Assembly (NCBI GenBank): GCA_021792405.1
Contig: JAJYUU010000053.1
Span: forward strand, 1 to 32,004
DNA from: Actinomycetes bacterium
Lineage (GTDB): Bacteria; Actinomycetota; Actinomycetes; Streptosporangiales; Streptosporangiaceae
Reading direction: 5' to 3'
Length of the DNA: 32,004 bases
Positions 8,301-16,084 of the stretch are shown piece by piece. How positions within the stretch are numbered: the first letter of the stretch is position 1; each line of letters begins with the position of its first letter. The notes under the pieces are model-generated. The model made no database searches. It was not told where the DNA came from and saw only the letters and a program-made list of their open reading frames with translations. Position numbers and translations under genes: made by a program.

Positions 8301-8594
8301 GGCTCGCGCTTCGCGGTGACCATCCTCTTCGAGGACTACTCCGAGACGGAGCTCCTGGAGATCTTCCGCCACCTCGCAACGGCCCACGGGCTCCAGGTCG
8401 ATCCGGGCGCGGAACCGGCCCTACTGGACCGCTTCGCACGCGGACGGACCGCGCCAAACTTCGGCAATGGCAGGTTCGCCCGGAATCTTCTCGATGAGGC
8501 CCGCACGGCAATGGCCCGGCGGCTGCGAGACGTACCGTCCGTCCTGTCCACGTCGGAGCTGACCACCATCACCGCGGCGGACGTCGCGGAGTAG
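5346..8594 (+). CDS. Beta-helix repeat protein with two CbxX/SpoVK-type AAA domains
   Basis: A large protein of about 1,082 residues. The N-terminal half (about 15-510) is a right-handed parallel beta-helix, with rungs of the type GNGTLDLRSSTVARCGQSGI and opening like pectate-lyase-like sensors (SIQQAIASAKPGATITIDAGEY). The C-terminal half has two AAA+ modules of the CbxX/CfqX/SpoVK (also EccA) type. Walker A motifs are GPPGTGKT (588-595) and GAPGTGKT (867-874). Walker B motifs are VLFVDEAYAL and ILFVDEAYSL. Sensor/arginine-finger segments (NPGLASRF and NPGLGSRF) are present in both, so both should hydrolyse ATP. The AAA modules are clear internal duplicates. No signal peptide is seen, so it should be cytosolic. 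A target-remodelling role is inferred. Starts at 5346 or 5358 are both possible, and neither has a strong Shine-Dalgarno sequence. Confidence 0.9.
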   Translation: MSRLMPLGNIRVAPNKRGCLSSIQQAIASAKPGATITIDAGEYSEPLFVDRPLSLVASSGGAIVGSNAGPALTVGPVDLSVSGLTFRCGKADTPTIRIRNGRATLLDCKVLAASGCAVDVSGGSLAAIRSHFSADRWIGIAVSDNGTLDLRSSTVARCGQSGIRIENATARLDATQLTDCGGSCLYVPGSGRASLISCDLSSSSSPLLWTGPGGTVELENCHLHDTSGGGILCTERSSVKAAHCRFADISAGQPAVAARSGAKIQLMHGSFTSCNFAIRAEGGAHVEVADFVVEGGQVSIFDAAVLAMRDGVIRDPDNHALTCERGVCRLDDVSIEAPGCRGYVVHEAQGGDITLRNVTLRGGLSGGIAVYGKALLESCSVSDVPVGISVWDGRLTATDLAVSSAGDGIVVRERSVVRLENTNVQDIRKWGVYVEGTGSSLIARSLQISHVGLDGIAFQGGGDGDVDGVVIDDCGRDGVLVGEGSSPRLQSLEVHGAAGMNVRAYAGYSVQLGNGAEPLRPASASSRTPESPSAASTEALLAELDALTGLSGVKRDVTDMINFVELERRQREAGIATEPIGRHVVFSGPPGTGKTTVARLYAKLLAAEGVLATGHLNEVSAADLISPNVGGTAQLTTQQFMKARGGVLFVDEAYALAQQAGAAVDFGAEAITALVKLMEDYRSEVVVIFAGYAAKMESLLATNPGLASRFTKIIHFDSYTVDELVEIFRARVASLGLRCDDGTVDAARAALARMDRGASFGNARVVREMVDKARVAMAGRLAGRPAATQEDLITLQQSDIRDDAIGRVADVSGQAVAELRAELNAMIGLSGVKRQVEDLIDVLAFQARQREAGLETTPISPHLVFAGAPGTGKTTVARLYGRLLAALGMLRDGHVVEVSRADLVVGYVGQTATKTTQMFREASGGILFVDEAYSLVAAGGAFQDFGQETIDTLVKLMEDHRGDTLVIVAGYTEKMREFLAANPGLGSRFAVTILFEDYSETELLEIFRHLATAHGLQVDPGAEPALLDRFARGRTAPNFGNGRFARNLLDEARTAMARRLRDVPSVLSTSELTTITAADVAE

Positions 8595-8620
8595 TCACGC
8601 TGTGTTGAGCAGCGCCTGGA

Positions 8621-8642
8621 CTCCCGTCACCCCACTCGGGAG
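8621..8642 (+). terminator. Candidate terminator hairpin between convergent genes
   Basis: CTCCCG and CGGGAG form a 6-bp stem around a 10-base loop, 27 bases after the AAA-protein stop and before the 3' end of the convergent lipoprotein gene. There is no T tract, which is common in actinomycetes. Its role is inferred from position. Confidence 0.4.
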
Positions 8643-8670
8643 GGACCTCCTAGAGGCTGCGGCCGCCGTC

Positions 8671-9282
8671 CTAGGTGCCTGGCCAATGGCCGCCGAACAG
8701 TCTGTACACAGCTTCACCAGTTTCACCTGGCCGCAGCACATGCATCGCTGTGCCGAGTGCCTGCCAGAACCGCGGAAGGGCCCAGCGGGCCGGGACGCCG
8801 AGGCCGTTGATCTCCGCGCAGCCTGCCGGGTCAGCTTCGACCGGGGCTAGCTGCAGCCGGGCAGGGGAGAAATAGAGCCAATAGCTGACGCCCAGGTCAG
8901 CGGGGCAGTTCACGACAGGGTCGACCGGCAGGCCGCACAGAACCGTAGCAACTGCCTGCGCGCTGGCCGAACTGGCGACAACTACCCGAGCCGGGAAGCT
9001 GAAAGTGATGTGGTTCTGCGGCAGGCTGTTTTGGCGGACGACTTCGAGCTGCGTCAGCGCCGGGATATGACGACACAAGGCGCGAGATTGGAACGCGGGT
9101 ACGCTCGGAAGCCTGGCCGGAACCACGACAGCGTCCGGCAAGCCGCTGACGTCACCGGCTGGCCTCTGGCCGATGCGGGCTACCGCTTTCGGGTGAGTGA
9201 TCGAGTTCGGCTGGGAACTGCATCCTGCTAGCGCAGTCGCAGCAACGGCCGCGACGATGACGCCCTTGGTCAAGCCGATCAC
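8671..9282 (-). CDS. Putative lipoprotein
   Basis: This 203-residue protein has a lipoprotein signal peptide: a short charged start, a hydrophobic stretch ([13 protein letters not shown]) and lipobox LAGC with C21 as the lipidated residue. The mature part has four further Cys (about residues 70-155), which may form disulfides outside the cell. I see no enzymatic motif and do not recognise the family. The GTG start at 9282 follows a GAGGAG Shine-Dalgarno sequence. It is transcribed away from the copper genes and converges on the AAA protein, so it is probably monocistronic. Confidence 0.75.
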   Translation of the reverse strand: MIGLTKGVIVAAVAATALAGCSSQPNSITHPKAVARIGQRPAGDVSGLPDAVVVPARLPSVPAFQSRALCRHIPALTQLEVVRQNSLPQNHITFSFPARVVVASSASAQAVATVLCGLPVDPVVNCPADLGVSYWLYFSPARLQLAPVEADPAGCAEINGLGVPARWALPRFWQALGTAMHVLRPGETGEAVYRLFGGHWPGT

Positions 9283-9470
9283 TATGCGCTCCTCAGCCCG
9301 GAAGTAATGCGCACAACTGCTGATAAGACGCAGGCGCGATGTCTCCCGTTCCGGCAGAGGTCTGCTATTAGTGCGGGCCTCCTAGTTCTGGCCTCCGGTG
9401 GATTCCGGCACGGCAACTGGTACCTCGGCTGGCCCGGCCAGGCACCCGTTGCAAGCTCGGCGAGCGGGTC

Positions 9471-9485
9471 TACCCTAGGGGGGTA
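9471..9485 (+). promoter_or_regulatory. CsoR-type copper operator
   Basis: TACCC and GGGTA flank a G-rich centre (TACCCTAGGGGGGTA), the pseudo-palindrome with a G tract bound by CsoR repressors. TATAGT at 9484-9489 overlaps it and may be the -10 box, so bound repressor would block transcription of the csoR-copA unit. Operator and motif are seen; regulation follows from the family. Confidence 0.7.
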
Positions 9486-9528
9486 TAGTATTATTGACGG
9501 AGAACCTGATGGAGAGGGGGAGGCTGGA

Positions 9529-9810
9529 GTGTACGGGTACAGCCAGGACTCCGCCGCCTACATCAGGCGGTTGCGCCGGGTCGAGGGGCAGGTGCGCGGG
9601 CTGCAGCGGATGGTCGAGGAGGACAAGTACTGCATCGACATTCTGACGCAGATCTCAGCGGTGACCAGCGCGCTGGAGTCGGTGGCGCTAGGGCTACTGG
9701 AGCAGCATCTGGGGCACTGCGTGGCGGGCGCGATCGCGGAGGGCGGGGATACGGCGGCTGCGAAGATCAAGGAGGCGTCGGAGGCTATCGCCCGGCTCGT
9801 CCGCTCCTGA
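9529..9810 (+). CDS. csoR: Copper-sensing repressor CsoR
   Basis: This 93-residue all-helical protein is of the CsoR/FrmR family. The Cu(I) ligand set C-H-C is present as C35, H60 and C64 ([14 protein letters not shown]), which separates CsoR from RcnR- and FrmR-type members. In the family, Cu(I) binding releases the repressor from its G-rich operator. Such an operator lies 44 bases upstream. I choose GTG 9529 because it gives the family length and follows a purine-rich GAGAGGGGGAGG stretch. The longer upstream frame runs through the operator and is not credible. copA follows after 99 bases and is the likely target. Confidence 0.92.
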   Translation: MYGYSQDSAAYIRRLRRVEGQVRGLQRMVEEDKYCIDILTQISAVTSALESVALGLLEQHLGHCVAGAIAEGGDTAAAKIKEASEAIARLVRS

Positions 9811-9909
9811 ATCCTAGTAGCGCGTCAGGGAACGCGGCGGGAGCTTGGGGCGGCGCGGCAACGGGACGTGGCGCCAGCCACGGTGCCGCCGGAGGAGAGG
9901 ATCGGGTTG

Positions 9910-12219
9910 ATGAGTACGGTCGCCGAAGGCCGGACGCAGGTCCCGGAGGGCGCCGGTGAGCGCACCGTCGAACTGGACATCGGGGGAATGACCTGCGCGT
10001 CGTGCGCGGCGCGGATCGAGAAGAAGCTTAACCGCGTGGACGGTGTGACCGCGACGGTGAATTACGCGACCGAGACGGCGCATGTGAGCTTCACGGGCGG
10101 TGTGACGACCGATGAGCTGATCAGTGTGGTCGAGCAAGCGGGCTATGCCGCGACCATCCCGGCGCCGGCTGGACCTGCTGATGGCGCTGGCGAGAGCGCT
10201 GAAGCAGCGGAAGCAGCGCAGGACGAGGCTGCCAGGCTGCGGAATCGGCTGCTGATCTCGCTTGCGCTGACGGTGCCGGTGGTGGCGCTGGCGATGATCC
10301 CTGCGTTGCAGTTCCGGAACTGGCAGTGGGCGTCGCTGACGCTGGCGGCGCCAGTTGCGGTGTGGGGCGCGTGGCCGTTCCACCGGGCTGCCTGGCTGAA
10401 CGCCCGGCATGGCGCAGCGACTATGGACACGCTGATCTCGGTTGGGGTCAGCGCGGCATTCGCCTGGTCGCTGTACGAGCTGTTCTTCGGCAGCGCCGGG
10501 ACAGCCGGCCTGCACACTGCGTTCACGCTGCTGGCCGGCCGGGCATCCGCCCACTCGATCTATCTGGACGTGGCTGCGGGCGTGACCGTGCTGATCCTCA
10601 CAGGCCGGTACTTCGAGGCCAAGGCCAAGCGCCGGTCGGGAGCCGCGCTGCGGGCGCTGCTGTCGATGGGCGCCAAGGACGTGGCCGTGCTGCGGGACGG
10701 CAGGGAACGCCGGTTGCCGGTCGGGCAGCTCGCGGTCGGTGATCTGTTCGTGGTCAGGCCGGGGGAGAAGATCGCGACAGACGGCGTGGTCGAGTCCGGT
10801 GCCTCGGCGGTGGACACCTCGATGCTCACCGGCGAGCCGGTGCCGGCGGAGGTGGGGCCGGGGGATGCGGTGACCGGTGCCTGCCTGAACACCTCGGGGC
10901 GGCTGGTGGTGCGGGCTACCCGGGTGGGAGCCGACACCCAGCTGGCTCAGATGGCCAGGCTCGTGACCGAAGCACAGAGCGGCAAGGCCCCGGTGCAGCG
11001 ACTGGCCGACAAGATCTCGGCGGTTTTCGTCCCGGTGGTAATCGGCGTTGCCATCGCGACCCTGCTGGCCTGGCTAGCGGCCGGCCAGCCGGTCGCCGCC
11101 GCGTTCACCGCCGCCGTAGCGGTGCTGATCATCGCCTGCCCATGCGCGCTCGGCCTGGCCACGCCGACCGCACTGCTGGTCGGCACCGGGCGCGGCGCCC
11201 AGCTCGGCATCCTGATCAAGGGGCCGGAGATGCTGGAGTCCACGCGGACGATCGACACGATCGTGCTGGACAAGACCGGCACCATCACCGCCGGGAAGAT
11301 GAGCCTTGCAAACGTGATAGCCGCGCCCGGTGAGGACGTGAACCAGGTGCTCCGGCTGGCTGGAGCGCTCGAGCGTGCCTCCGAGCACCCGGTCGCGGCG
11401 GCAATCGCAGGCGGCGCCGCGGATCGCCTGGGGGCTGCCCTCCCGGAGGTGGACAGCTTCATCAGCCACCAGGGACTGGGGGTCTCGGGCGTCGCTGACG
11501 GCCACGCGGTCGTGGCCGGCCGGGCCGGCTGGCTCGAAACCGAATGGGGCCAGCAGATCCCGCCCGAACTGGCCGCCCGCGCCGGGCAGGCCGAGGGAGC
11601 CGGCCAGACCACGGTGTACATCGGCTGGGACGGCGAGGTCCGCGGGCTGCTGGTGGTTGCCGACACGATCAAGCCGACCTCGGCCGAAGCGGTCGCGCGG
11701 CTGCGCGAGCTTGGCTTGCGTCCGGTGCTGCTGACCGGCGACAACGCCCGTGCCGCCCGCGCCGTAGCCACGGCTGTCGGCATCGATGAAGTCATCGCAG
11801 GGGTTCTCCCGGCCGGCAAGGTCGAGGTCGTCAAGCAGCTGCAAACCCAGGGACGGGTAGTAGCGATGGCGGGGGATGGCGTCAACGACGCCGCCGCGCT
11901 CGCCCAGGCTGACCTCGGCCTGGCCATGGGCACCGGCACCGATGTCGCCATCGAAGCCGCCGACCTGACCCTCGTCCGTGGCGACCTGCTCGCCGTTGCG
12001 GACGCGCTCCGCCTGTCTCGCCGGACGCTGCGGACCATCAAGGGCAACCTGTTCTGGGCATTCGCCTACAACACAGCCGCCATCCCGCTGGCCGCGCTCG
12101 GCTTCCTCAACCCGCTGATCTCCGGCGCGGCGATGGCCTTCAGCTCGGTGTTCGTCGTTACCAACAGCCTGCGGCTGCGCCGGTTCCAGCCGCTCCCTGG
12201 CCAGCCGAGCCGCGAGTGA
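9910..12219 (+). CDS. copA: Copper-exporting P1B-type ATPase
   Basis: A 769-residue Cu(I)-exporting P1B-1 ATPase in the cell membrane. In order: an N-terminal heavy-metal domain with MTCASC (Cys 29 and 32), membrane helices, the actuator domain with the TGEP loop (MLTGEPVP), the CPC metal site (410-412) in [13 protein letters not shown], phosphorylation motif DKTGT with D454, SEHP in the nucleotide domain, [10 protein letters not shown] hinge, and last helices with AYN and MAFSS, which mark Cu(I) specificity. All catalytic residues are present. ATG 9910 has a GGAGGAGAGG sequence nine bases upstream; an upstream GTG is less likely. It follows csoR in the same direction, so both are probably derepressed by copper. 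A separate CopZ-type chaperone gene is not seen nearby. Confidence 0.95.
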   Translation: MSTVAEGRTQVPEGAGERTVELDIGGMTCASCAARIEKKLNRVDGVTATVNYATETAHVSFTGGVTTDELISVVEQAGYAATIPAPAGPADGAGESAEAAEAAQDEAARLRNRLLISLALTVPVVALAMIPALQFRNWQWASLTLAAPVAVWGAWPFHRAAWLNARHGAATMDTLISVGVSAAFAWSLYELFFGSAGTAGLHTAFTLLAGRASAHSIYLDVAAGVTVLILTGRYFEAKAKRRSGAALRALLSMGAKDVAVLRDGRERRLPVGQLAVGDLFVVRPGEKIATDGVVESGASAVDTSMLTGEPVPAEVGPGDAVTGACLNTSGRLVVRATRVGADTQLAQMARLVTEAQSGKAPVQRLADKISAVFVPVVIGVAIATLLAWLAAGQPVAAAFTAAVAVLIIACPCALGLATPTALLVGTGRGAQLGILIKGPEMLESTRTIDTIVLDKTGTITAGKMSLANVIAAPGEDVNQVLRLAGALERASEHPVAAAIAGGAADRLGAALPEVDSFISHQGLGVSGVADGHAVVAGRAGWLETEWGQQIPPELAARAGQAEGAGQTTVYIGWDGEVRGLLVVADTIKPTSAEAVARLRELGLRPVLLTGDNARAARAVATAVGIDEVIAGVLPAGKVEVVKQLQTQGRVVAMAGDGVNDAAALAQADLGLAMGTGTDVAIEAADLTLVRGDLLAVADALRLSRRTLRTIKGNLFWAFAYNTAAIPLAALGFLNPLISGAAMAFSSVFVVTNSLRLRRFQPLPGQPSRE

Positions 12220-12262
12220 GCCGGCCGCTAGCGCCGTCACGACGACGGCGGGTCTGTGCAGC

Positions 12263-12288
12263 GCCGCTCGCCCGTCACGGCGAGCTGC
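12263..12288. terminator. Candidate bidirectional terminator
   Basis: GCTCGCC and GGCGAGC form a 7-bp stem around CGTCAC, extendable by two pairs beyond one mismatch. It lies between the stop of copA and the 3' end of the convergent ABC permease gene, so it can serve both. No T tract is present. Confidence 0.5.
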
Positions 12289-12310
12289 CTCAGGCTTGGC
12301 GGGCCCGAGA

Positions 12311-13306
12311 CTAGGCGTCGCGGCGGAGAACCACGATCACCGACACGGCGACCAGAGCGGCAGCGAGGAGTGCGAAGATGCCGGCTTCGATGCCCTGGAA
12401 CGCCCAGTACCGGTTGGCGGGCTGGTAAGTGATGAACGCCCGGTACCCGTGAGCGGCCAGGCAGGAGAAGATCTTGGGCGGATCCTGGGACAGAAGCGAA
12501 TTGCAGGCCGGCGGAAGGGTGACGAGCGTGCCGTTGATACTGACGCCGACGCCGCTGTGTGCCGCGCTGCTCGCTGCCTGGCCCCCCGGGCCGACGATGC
12601 CCCGTGATACCTGCCAGTACGACCCTGGTATCGATGGCATCGGATGAGCGAAGGCCAGCCGGTAGGTCTTGGTGACGGCGGTCATGTAGTGCGGGCGGAC
12701 GTAGCTGGCGATCACGACGCGCAGGGCCACGAAAACGCCGATGGTCGTGGCCAGAGCGGGCACGGTGCGGCGCAGCACCGCCCCGGCAGCGATGCCGAGG
12801 GCCACCGCGAATAGCGCGTAGCTGACGGGCACGATGCCCTGCACATCGAACTGGCCGGCCCTGAAATTCTGGTGCTGGAGGGCGTTCACCGGGCTGGACC
12901 ACCAGGTGACGAGGGCCGAGACGGCGCCACCCCAGGCGGCCGCGGCGAGCATGGCCCAGCCGACCTTGATGGCGAGCCAGCGGCTACGGCTGATGCTCTG
13001 CGTCCAGGCGAACTGGGCGGTGCCGGTCTCGAGTTCCCTGGCCACTAGCGGCCCGCCCCAGAAAACTCCCAGCAGGCATGGCACCAGCAACGTCAGATTG
13101 ATCAGCAAGAACAGCACCGGACTGCCCAGGTTCAGCGTGGTCGCAAGGTCGCTGCACGTATGGGTGGCAGCGCACGAGATGAGAGCAGAGTGATACTGCG
13201 ACGCCATCTGCCGGCCCGTAATCAGCATCACGACCGCGAACAAGGCTAGGGCGGCAGCGGCGATATATGCCTGGTTGCGGTGCTGGCGCCAGACGAGCCA
13301 GGTCAT
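12311..13306 (-). CDS. ABC transporter permease
   Basis: A 331-residue integral membrane protein with about six hydrophobic segments: one near the N terminus (YIAAAALALFAVVMLITG), a large extracytoplasmic loop, then pairs in the middle and at the C terminus (GIFALLAAALVAVSVIVVL). This is the ABC-2-like permease type found with YtrA-regulated ATPases in actinomycetes. The opening MTWLVWRQHRNQ is typical of that group. Its ATG overlaps the ATPase stop by four bases (ATGA), so the two subunits are coupled. The substrate is unknown. Homologous operons often respond to cell-wall-active antibiotics, which is only an analogy here. Confidence 0.85.
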   Translation of the reverse strand: MTWLVWRQHRNQAYIAAAALALFAVVMLITGRQMASQYHSALISCAATHTCSDLATTLNLGSPVLFLLINLTLLVPCLLGVFWGGPLVARELETGTAQFAWTQSISRSRWLAIKVGWAMLAAAAWGGAVSALVTWWSSPVNALQHQNFRAGQFDVQGIVPVSYALFAVALGIAAGAVLRRTVPALATTIGVFVALRVVIASYVRPHYMTAVTKTYRLAFAHPMPSIPGSYWQVSRGIVGPGGQAASSAAHSGVGVSINGTLVTLPPACNSLLSQDPPKIFSCLAAHGYRAFITYQPANRYWAFQGIEAGIFALLAAALVAVSVIVVLRRDA

Positions 13307-14217
13307 TGGTCTCCTCCGATCGCGCTCAGGTGCGCCGGCGATGGCCCGTCCGCATGCTGGCCCATGTAACCAAGCACCAGTTCTTCCAGGCTGACGTCGG
13401 CGGTCTCGAAGGCCGGGTCGATTACAGGCCCGTTCCGGCGGATGAGCAGGGTGGTCTGGCGCGGCGTGCGCACGGCGTGCACGAGGGTGTGGTCGCGCTC
13501 GATCGCGGTGGTGTCCTTGCGGGGTCCGACCAGGATCTGATGCTCCGCCAGCAGGGCGTCGACGTCACCGCACAGTTGCACCCTGGACCCGGCCAGCAGG
13601 ACGAGGTGATCGCAGATTCTTTCCAGGTCGGAGAGCAGGTGTGAGGAGAGCAGGACGGTCAGGCCGCCGCCCGCCGCAGCCTCGGCCAGGTGTGCCAGGA
13701 ACTGCCGCCGGGCGAGCGGGTCGAGCGCTGCCACGGGCTCGTCGAGCAGCAGCAGCCGGGGCCGCTTGGCCAGCGTGAGGGCCAGCGCAAGCTGGGCACG
13801 CTGGCCCCCGGACAGCGTGCCCACCGCCTGGCCCAGCGGAATGCCCAGGCCCTCAAGCCGCTGCCGCACCGACGTCCCGTCCCAGCGGGCGTTGAGGTGC
13901 GCGCCGATGCGGATGTGATCCGCCGCGGACATGCGCCGGTACAGCGGGATTTCCTGGGCCAGGAAGCCGATGCCGGCCAGGAACGCCGGGTCCGGTCTGG
14001 GCGCGGTGCCGAGCACCGCGATGTCGCCGCCGGTCGGGCGGGCCAGCCCGGCGAGCAGCCGCAGCAGTGTCGTCTTGCCGGCGCCGTTCGGGCCGATCAG
14101 CGCCGAAATGCGGCCCTCGGGAACGGTGATGGTGCAATCGGTGAGGGCGGCGACCGTCCGGTAGCGCTTCGACAGCGCACGGGTCTGGATCACGGCAGGA
14201 TCACTGCTGGCCATCAT
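13303..14217 (-). CDS. ABC transporter ATP-binding protein
   Basis: A 304-residue ATPase with one nucleotide-binding domain. Walker A is GPNGAGKT (42-49), the Q loop is near Q88, the signature is LSGGQ (135-139), Walker B is LLLLDEP (155-161), and the switch His lies in LLSSHLL. The last 80 residues form an extension seen in export-type ATPases. It should power the permease encoded directly downstream. Two adjacent ATGs (14217 and 14214) both overlap the stop of the GntR gene, so either may be used with translational coupling. Confidence 0.93.
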   Translation of the reverse strand: MMASSDPAVIQTRALSKRYRTVAALTDCTITVPEGRISALIGPNGAGKTTLLRLLAGLARPTGGDIAVLGTAPRPDPAFLAGIGFLAQEIPLYRRMSAADHIRIGAHLNARWDGTSVRQRLEGLGIPLGQAVGTLSGGQRAQLALALTLAKRPRLLLLDEPVAALDPLARRQFLAHLAEAAAGGGLTVLLSSHLLSDLERICDHLVLLAGSRVQLCGDVDALLAEHQILVGPRKDTTAIERDHTLVHAVRTPRQTTLLIRRNGPVIDPAFETADVSLEELVLGYMGQHADGPSPAHLSAIGGDQ

Positions 14218-14606
14218 GCGGTCTCCTCCTCGGCCGCCGCTCGCAGCGTTATGCGCAGCAGCGACTCGATCGACTCGTCATCCAGGCCGGCCTCGCGGGC
14301 GCTGCGCACCCACTGGGCCAGGCTGCGCGCCAGCCGCGAATGCGTGCCTGGAGGCGGCCCGGACGGGCGGCCCACGACGAACGTGCCATGGCCGGCCCGC
14401 GGTTCGACCAGGCCGTCGCGCTCCAGCTCGCGGTAGGCCTTGAGCACAGTGTTGGGATTGACCGCGGTGGCCGCGACGACTTCCCGCACCGTCGGCAGCT
14501 TGTCGCCGACGTCGAGCACGCCCATCCGGAGCGCCTGGCGGACCTGCTGGACGATCTGCAGGTAGGTGGGCACGACCGAACGGCCATCGAGCCGGAAGCT
14601 GATCAC
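14214..14606 (-). CDS. GntR-family (YtrA-type) regulator
   Basis: A 130-residue regulator with an N-terminal GntR winged helix (PTYLQIVQQVRQAL, LPTVREVVAATAVNPNTVLKAYRELERDGLVEPRAGHGTFV). A short helical C-terminal tail, rather than a ligand-binding domain, defines the YtrA subfamily. Such regulators repress the ABC operon that they head. The gene comes first in a three-gene unit with 4-nt overlaps, so it should control its own synthesis and the transporter. Promoter and operator-like sequences lie just upstream. Confidence 0.9.
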   Translation of the reverse strand: MISFRLDGRSVVPTYLQIVQQVRQALRMGVLDVGDKLPTVREVVAATAVNPNTVLKAYRELERDGLVEPRAGHGTFVVGRPSGPPPGTHSRLARSLAQWVRSAREAGLDDESIESLLRITLRAAAEEETA

Positions 14607-14625
14607 GCTTGTCCCCTTGAAAGCA

Positions 14626-14667
14626 CTAAGGTATTAGGACTTTAGAACCTCATGGAGAAGCTGTCAA
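14626..14667 (-). promoter_or_regulatory. Promoter and operator-like repeat of GntR-ABC operon
   Basis: On the minus strand a perfect -35 TTGACA (plus-strand 14662-14667) stands 17 bases from a -10-like TAAAGT (14639-14644). An imperfect inverted repeat, CTAAGG at 14626-14631 and CTTTAG at 14640-14645, overlaps the -10 and the start region. This is where a YtrA-type repressor would bind. The repeat is seen; repression is inferred. Confidence 0.6.
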
Positions 14668-14757
14668 CGAGTTGCTGCGGCTCCGTGCTTCCCTGCCCTT
14701 GCGAACGGGCGGAAACGGGCAGTTTCCGGCACCGCGCCTGGATCGCTCAGGCGCAGG

Positions 14758-15150
14758 TCATTCCGGTGAAGCAGCTGGCAGCCGCGCCGCGGTCGCAGCC
14801 TGCAGCAGCCGCCTGTCGTAGCTGACGAATGACGTCAGGTGGTGCCGCAGGGTCAGAGCCGAGCCTAGGTGGATGGCGTCCAGCGAACGGATCGTGACCG
14901 GTCTGACGGTCTGTGCGAGGACGCGCACGCGTGGGCTTATGTCGATCAGCTCGATCTGGTCGAGGACCGGATGCAATCTGGCGACCGACTCCGGCGCATA
15001 GCGGGCCAGGGCGCGGAATGACTCGATCTCCACCAGGACCGAGCTAGTCCAGCCACTGTCAGCTCGCTCGGTCAGCCAGGCCCGCAGGGCGGGGGATTCC
15101 GGCTCAGCATGCACGAGTTTGACGACGGCCGCGGAATCCAGGTAGATCAT
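14758..15150 (-). CDS. vapC: VapC-type PIN-domain ribonuclease toxin
   Basis: A 130-residue PIN-domain protein. The acidic residues that bind the catalytic metal are in the expected order: D5 in MIYLDSAAVVKL, a Glu in SVLVEIESF, D in RSLDAIHLGSAL, and D in VSYDRRLLQAA. In the family it cleaves RNA, often tRNA or rRNA, when not held by VapB. The start at 15150 shares one base with the antitoxin stop (TGATG), giving coupled translation. All key residues are present, so the toxin is probably active. Confidence 0.9.
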   Translation of the reverse strand: MIYLDSAAVVKLVHAEPESPALRAWLTERADSGWTSSVLVEIESFRALARYAPESVARLHPVLDQIELIDISPRVRVLAQTVRPVTIRSLDAIHLGSALTLRHHLTSFVSYDRRLLQAATAARLPAASPE

Positions 15151-15383
15151 CAGCGCTCGTCGCCGCGGTCGCGTGCTAGCTGGGCTGCGACGTCGATGCC
15201 GTCCGGCTCGCCGATATCCATCGCAAGCACAGCGCGGCGCAGTTGCGCGGCGCGCTCGCGGCGCTCGGCGGCTTGGATGACTGCTTGCCGGATAGCCGCG
15301 GATCTCGACATGCCATCGCCGGTGAGGACGTTGAGGGCATGCTCTGTCTCTGCGTCAGTCCGTATCGTGATGGTCTCGGCCAC
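15150..15383 (-). CDS. vapB: VapB-type ribbon-helix-helix antitoxin
   Basis: A 77-residue protein with an N-terminal ribbon-helix-helix: strand ETITIRTD followed by two helices (SRSAAIRQAVIQAA). The charged C-terminal tail should wrap around VapC. It starts at GTG 15383 without a Shine-Dalgarno sequence, six bases from a TACACT -10 box, so the transcript is probably leaderless. Its first 17 codons match the truncated copy at 3860-3910 closely, so the two come from one antitoxin family. Confidence 0.88.
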   Translation of the reverse strand: MAETITIRTDAETEHALNVLTGDGMSRSAAIRQAVIQAAERRERAAQLRRAVLAMDIGEPDGIDVAAQLARDRGDER

Positions 15384-15389
15384 GCCACG

Positions 15390-15419
15390 AGTGTAAGACG
15401 CAATGTCTTATGCGGGCAA
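15390..15419 (-). promoter_or_regulatory. vapBC promoter with palindromic operator
   Basis: On the minus strand, -35-like TTGCCC (plus-strand 15414-15419), an 18-base spacer and -10-like TACACT (15390-15395) precede the GTG by six bases. The spacer contains GTAAGAC, five bases, GTCTTAT (15393-15411), one base short of a perfect palindrome. Layout, spacing and half-sites are the same as at 3917-3946, which supports it as the VapB binding site. Confidence 0.65.
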
Positions 15420-15496
15420 GCTGGCCGGCCGAGTGAGTGTCGCGCAACGGCCAGCTGCGGGATGCTGGCACGGATTCGCGGCCACGGCAGGTCAGC

Positions 15497-16018
15497 TCAC
15501 ACCCAGTCGAGTGCCGACGCCCGTGAAGCGCGCTCCGGTGCGTCGGCGCCGGCCGGAGACGGGCGCACGTCCAGCACGAAATACGGGTAGTCCGGAGTGT
15601 CCGAGACGTAGTCGGGAGTCAGGCCCAGCGATACGTAGAAGGCGACAGCGTCTCTGTTCGCCTGCCACTCGATGAACCCAGCATCGGGCCGTGACCTCGC
15701 CCATCGCACCATCGCGGCGACGAGTTCCCGTCCGATGCCCTGCCGCCGGTGATCAGGCGCCACGAAGACGTCGTGCATGCGGATGACCGTGAAGTCCCGC
15801 CACAGCGAGGTTCCGTAGTCCTGGGCTTCGACCGCGCCGACGGGTTCGGAGTCGAGGTAGGCGATGGCGATGAACCGGTCGTCTGCTTGTGCGTGCGCGC
15901 GAGCGCGGGCGATCAAGCCGTCAGCCACGTCGTCGTTCCACCGCTCCGGACGTGCGATCGCCGTGAGCAACTGCAGGCTCACAAGATCTGGCGTCAGGCG
16001 ATGCACCTCGATGGTCAT
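15497..16018 (-). CDS. GNAT-family N-acetyltransferase
   Basis: A 173-residue GNAT enzyme. Motif A is VIRMHDVFVAPDHRRQGIGRE (visible in two parts), with the acetyl-CoA loop R-R-Q-G-I-G; it is followed by motif B (FIEWQANRDAVAFYVSLG). It would transfer an acetyl group to an amine. The substrate cannot be read from sequence. I place the start at ATG 16018, where the family homology begins. A longer frame would cross the divergent MFS gene. No good Shine-Dalgarno sequence is seen. Only 66 bases separate it from the MFS gene, so their promoters must overlap. Confidence 0.82.
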   Translation of the reverse strand: MTIEVHRLTPDLVSLQLLTAIARPERWNDDVADGLIARARAHAQADDRFIAIAYLDSEPVGAVEAQDYGTSLWRDFTVIRMHDVFVAPDHRRQGIGRELVAAMVRWARSRPDAGFIEWQANRDAVAFYVSLGLTPDYVSDTPDYPYFVLDVRPSPAGADAPERASRASALDWV

Positions 16019-16084
16019 GGCGCGCGAGCTTAGCGCGCTGATGACCGACAGCCGAATTGGCGACAAACGTGGAAGACTCGGGCC

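Noticed and set aside
5742-8387. Long minus-strand open frame of about 880 codons
   Set aside because: It lies fully opposite the AAA-protein gene, whose beta-helix and Walker motifs are clear. It is a GC-rich shadow frame with no motif.
9307-9528. N-terminal extension of the CsoR gene
   Set aside because: The extension would translate through the CsoR operator and gives a length not seen in the family. GTG 9529 fits both length and ribosome site.
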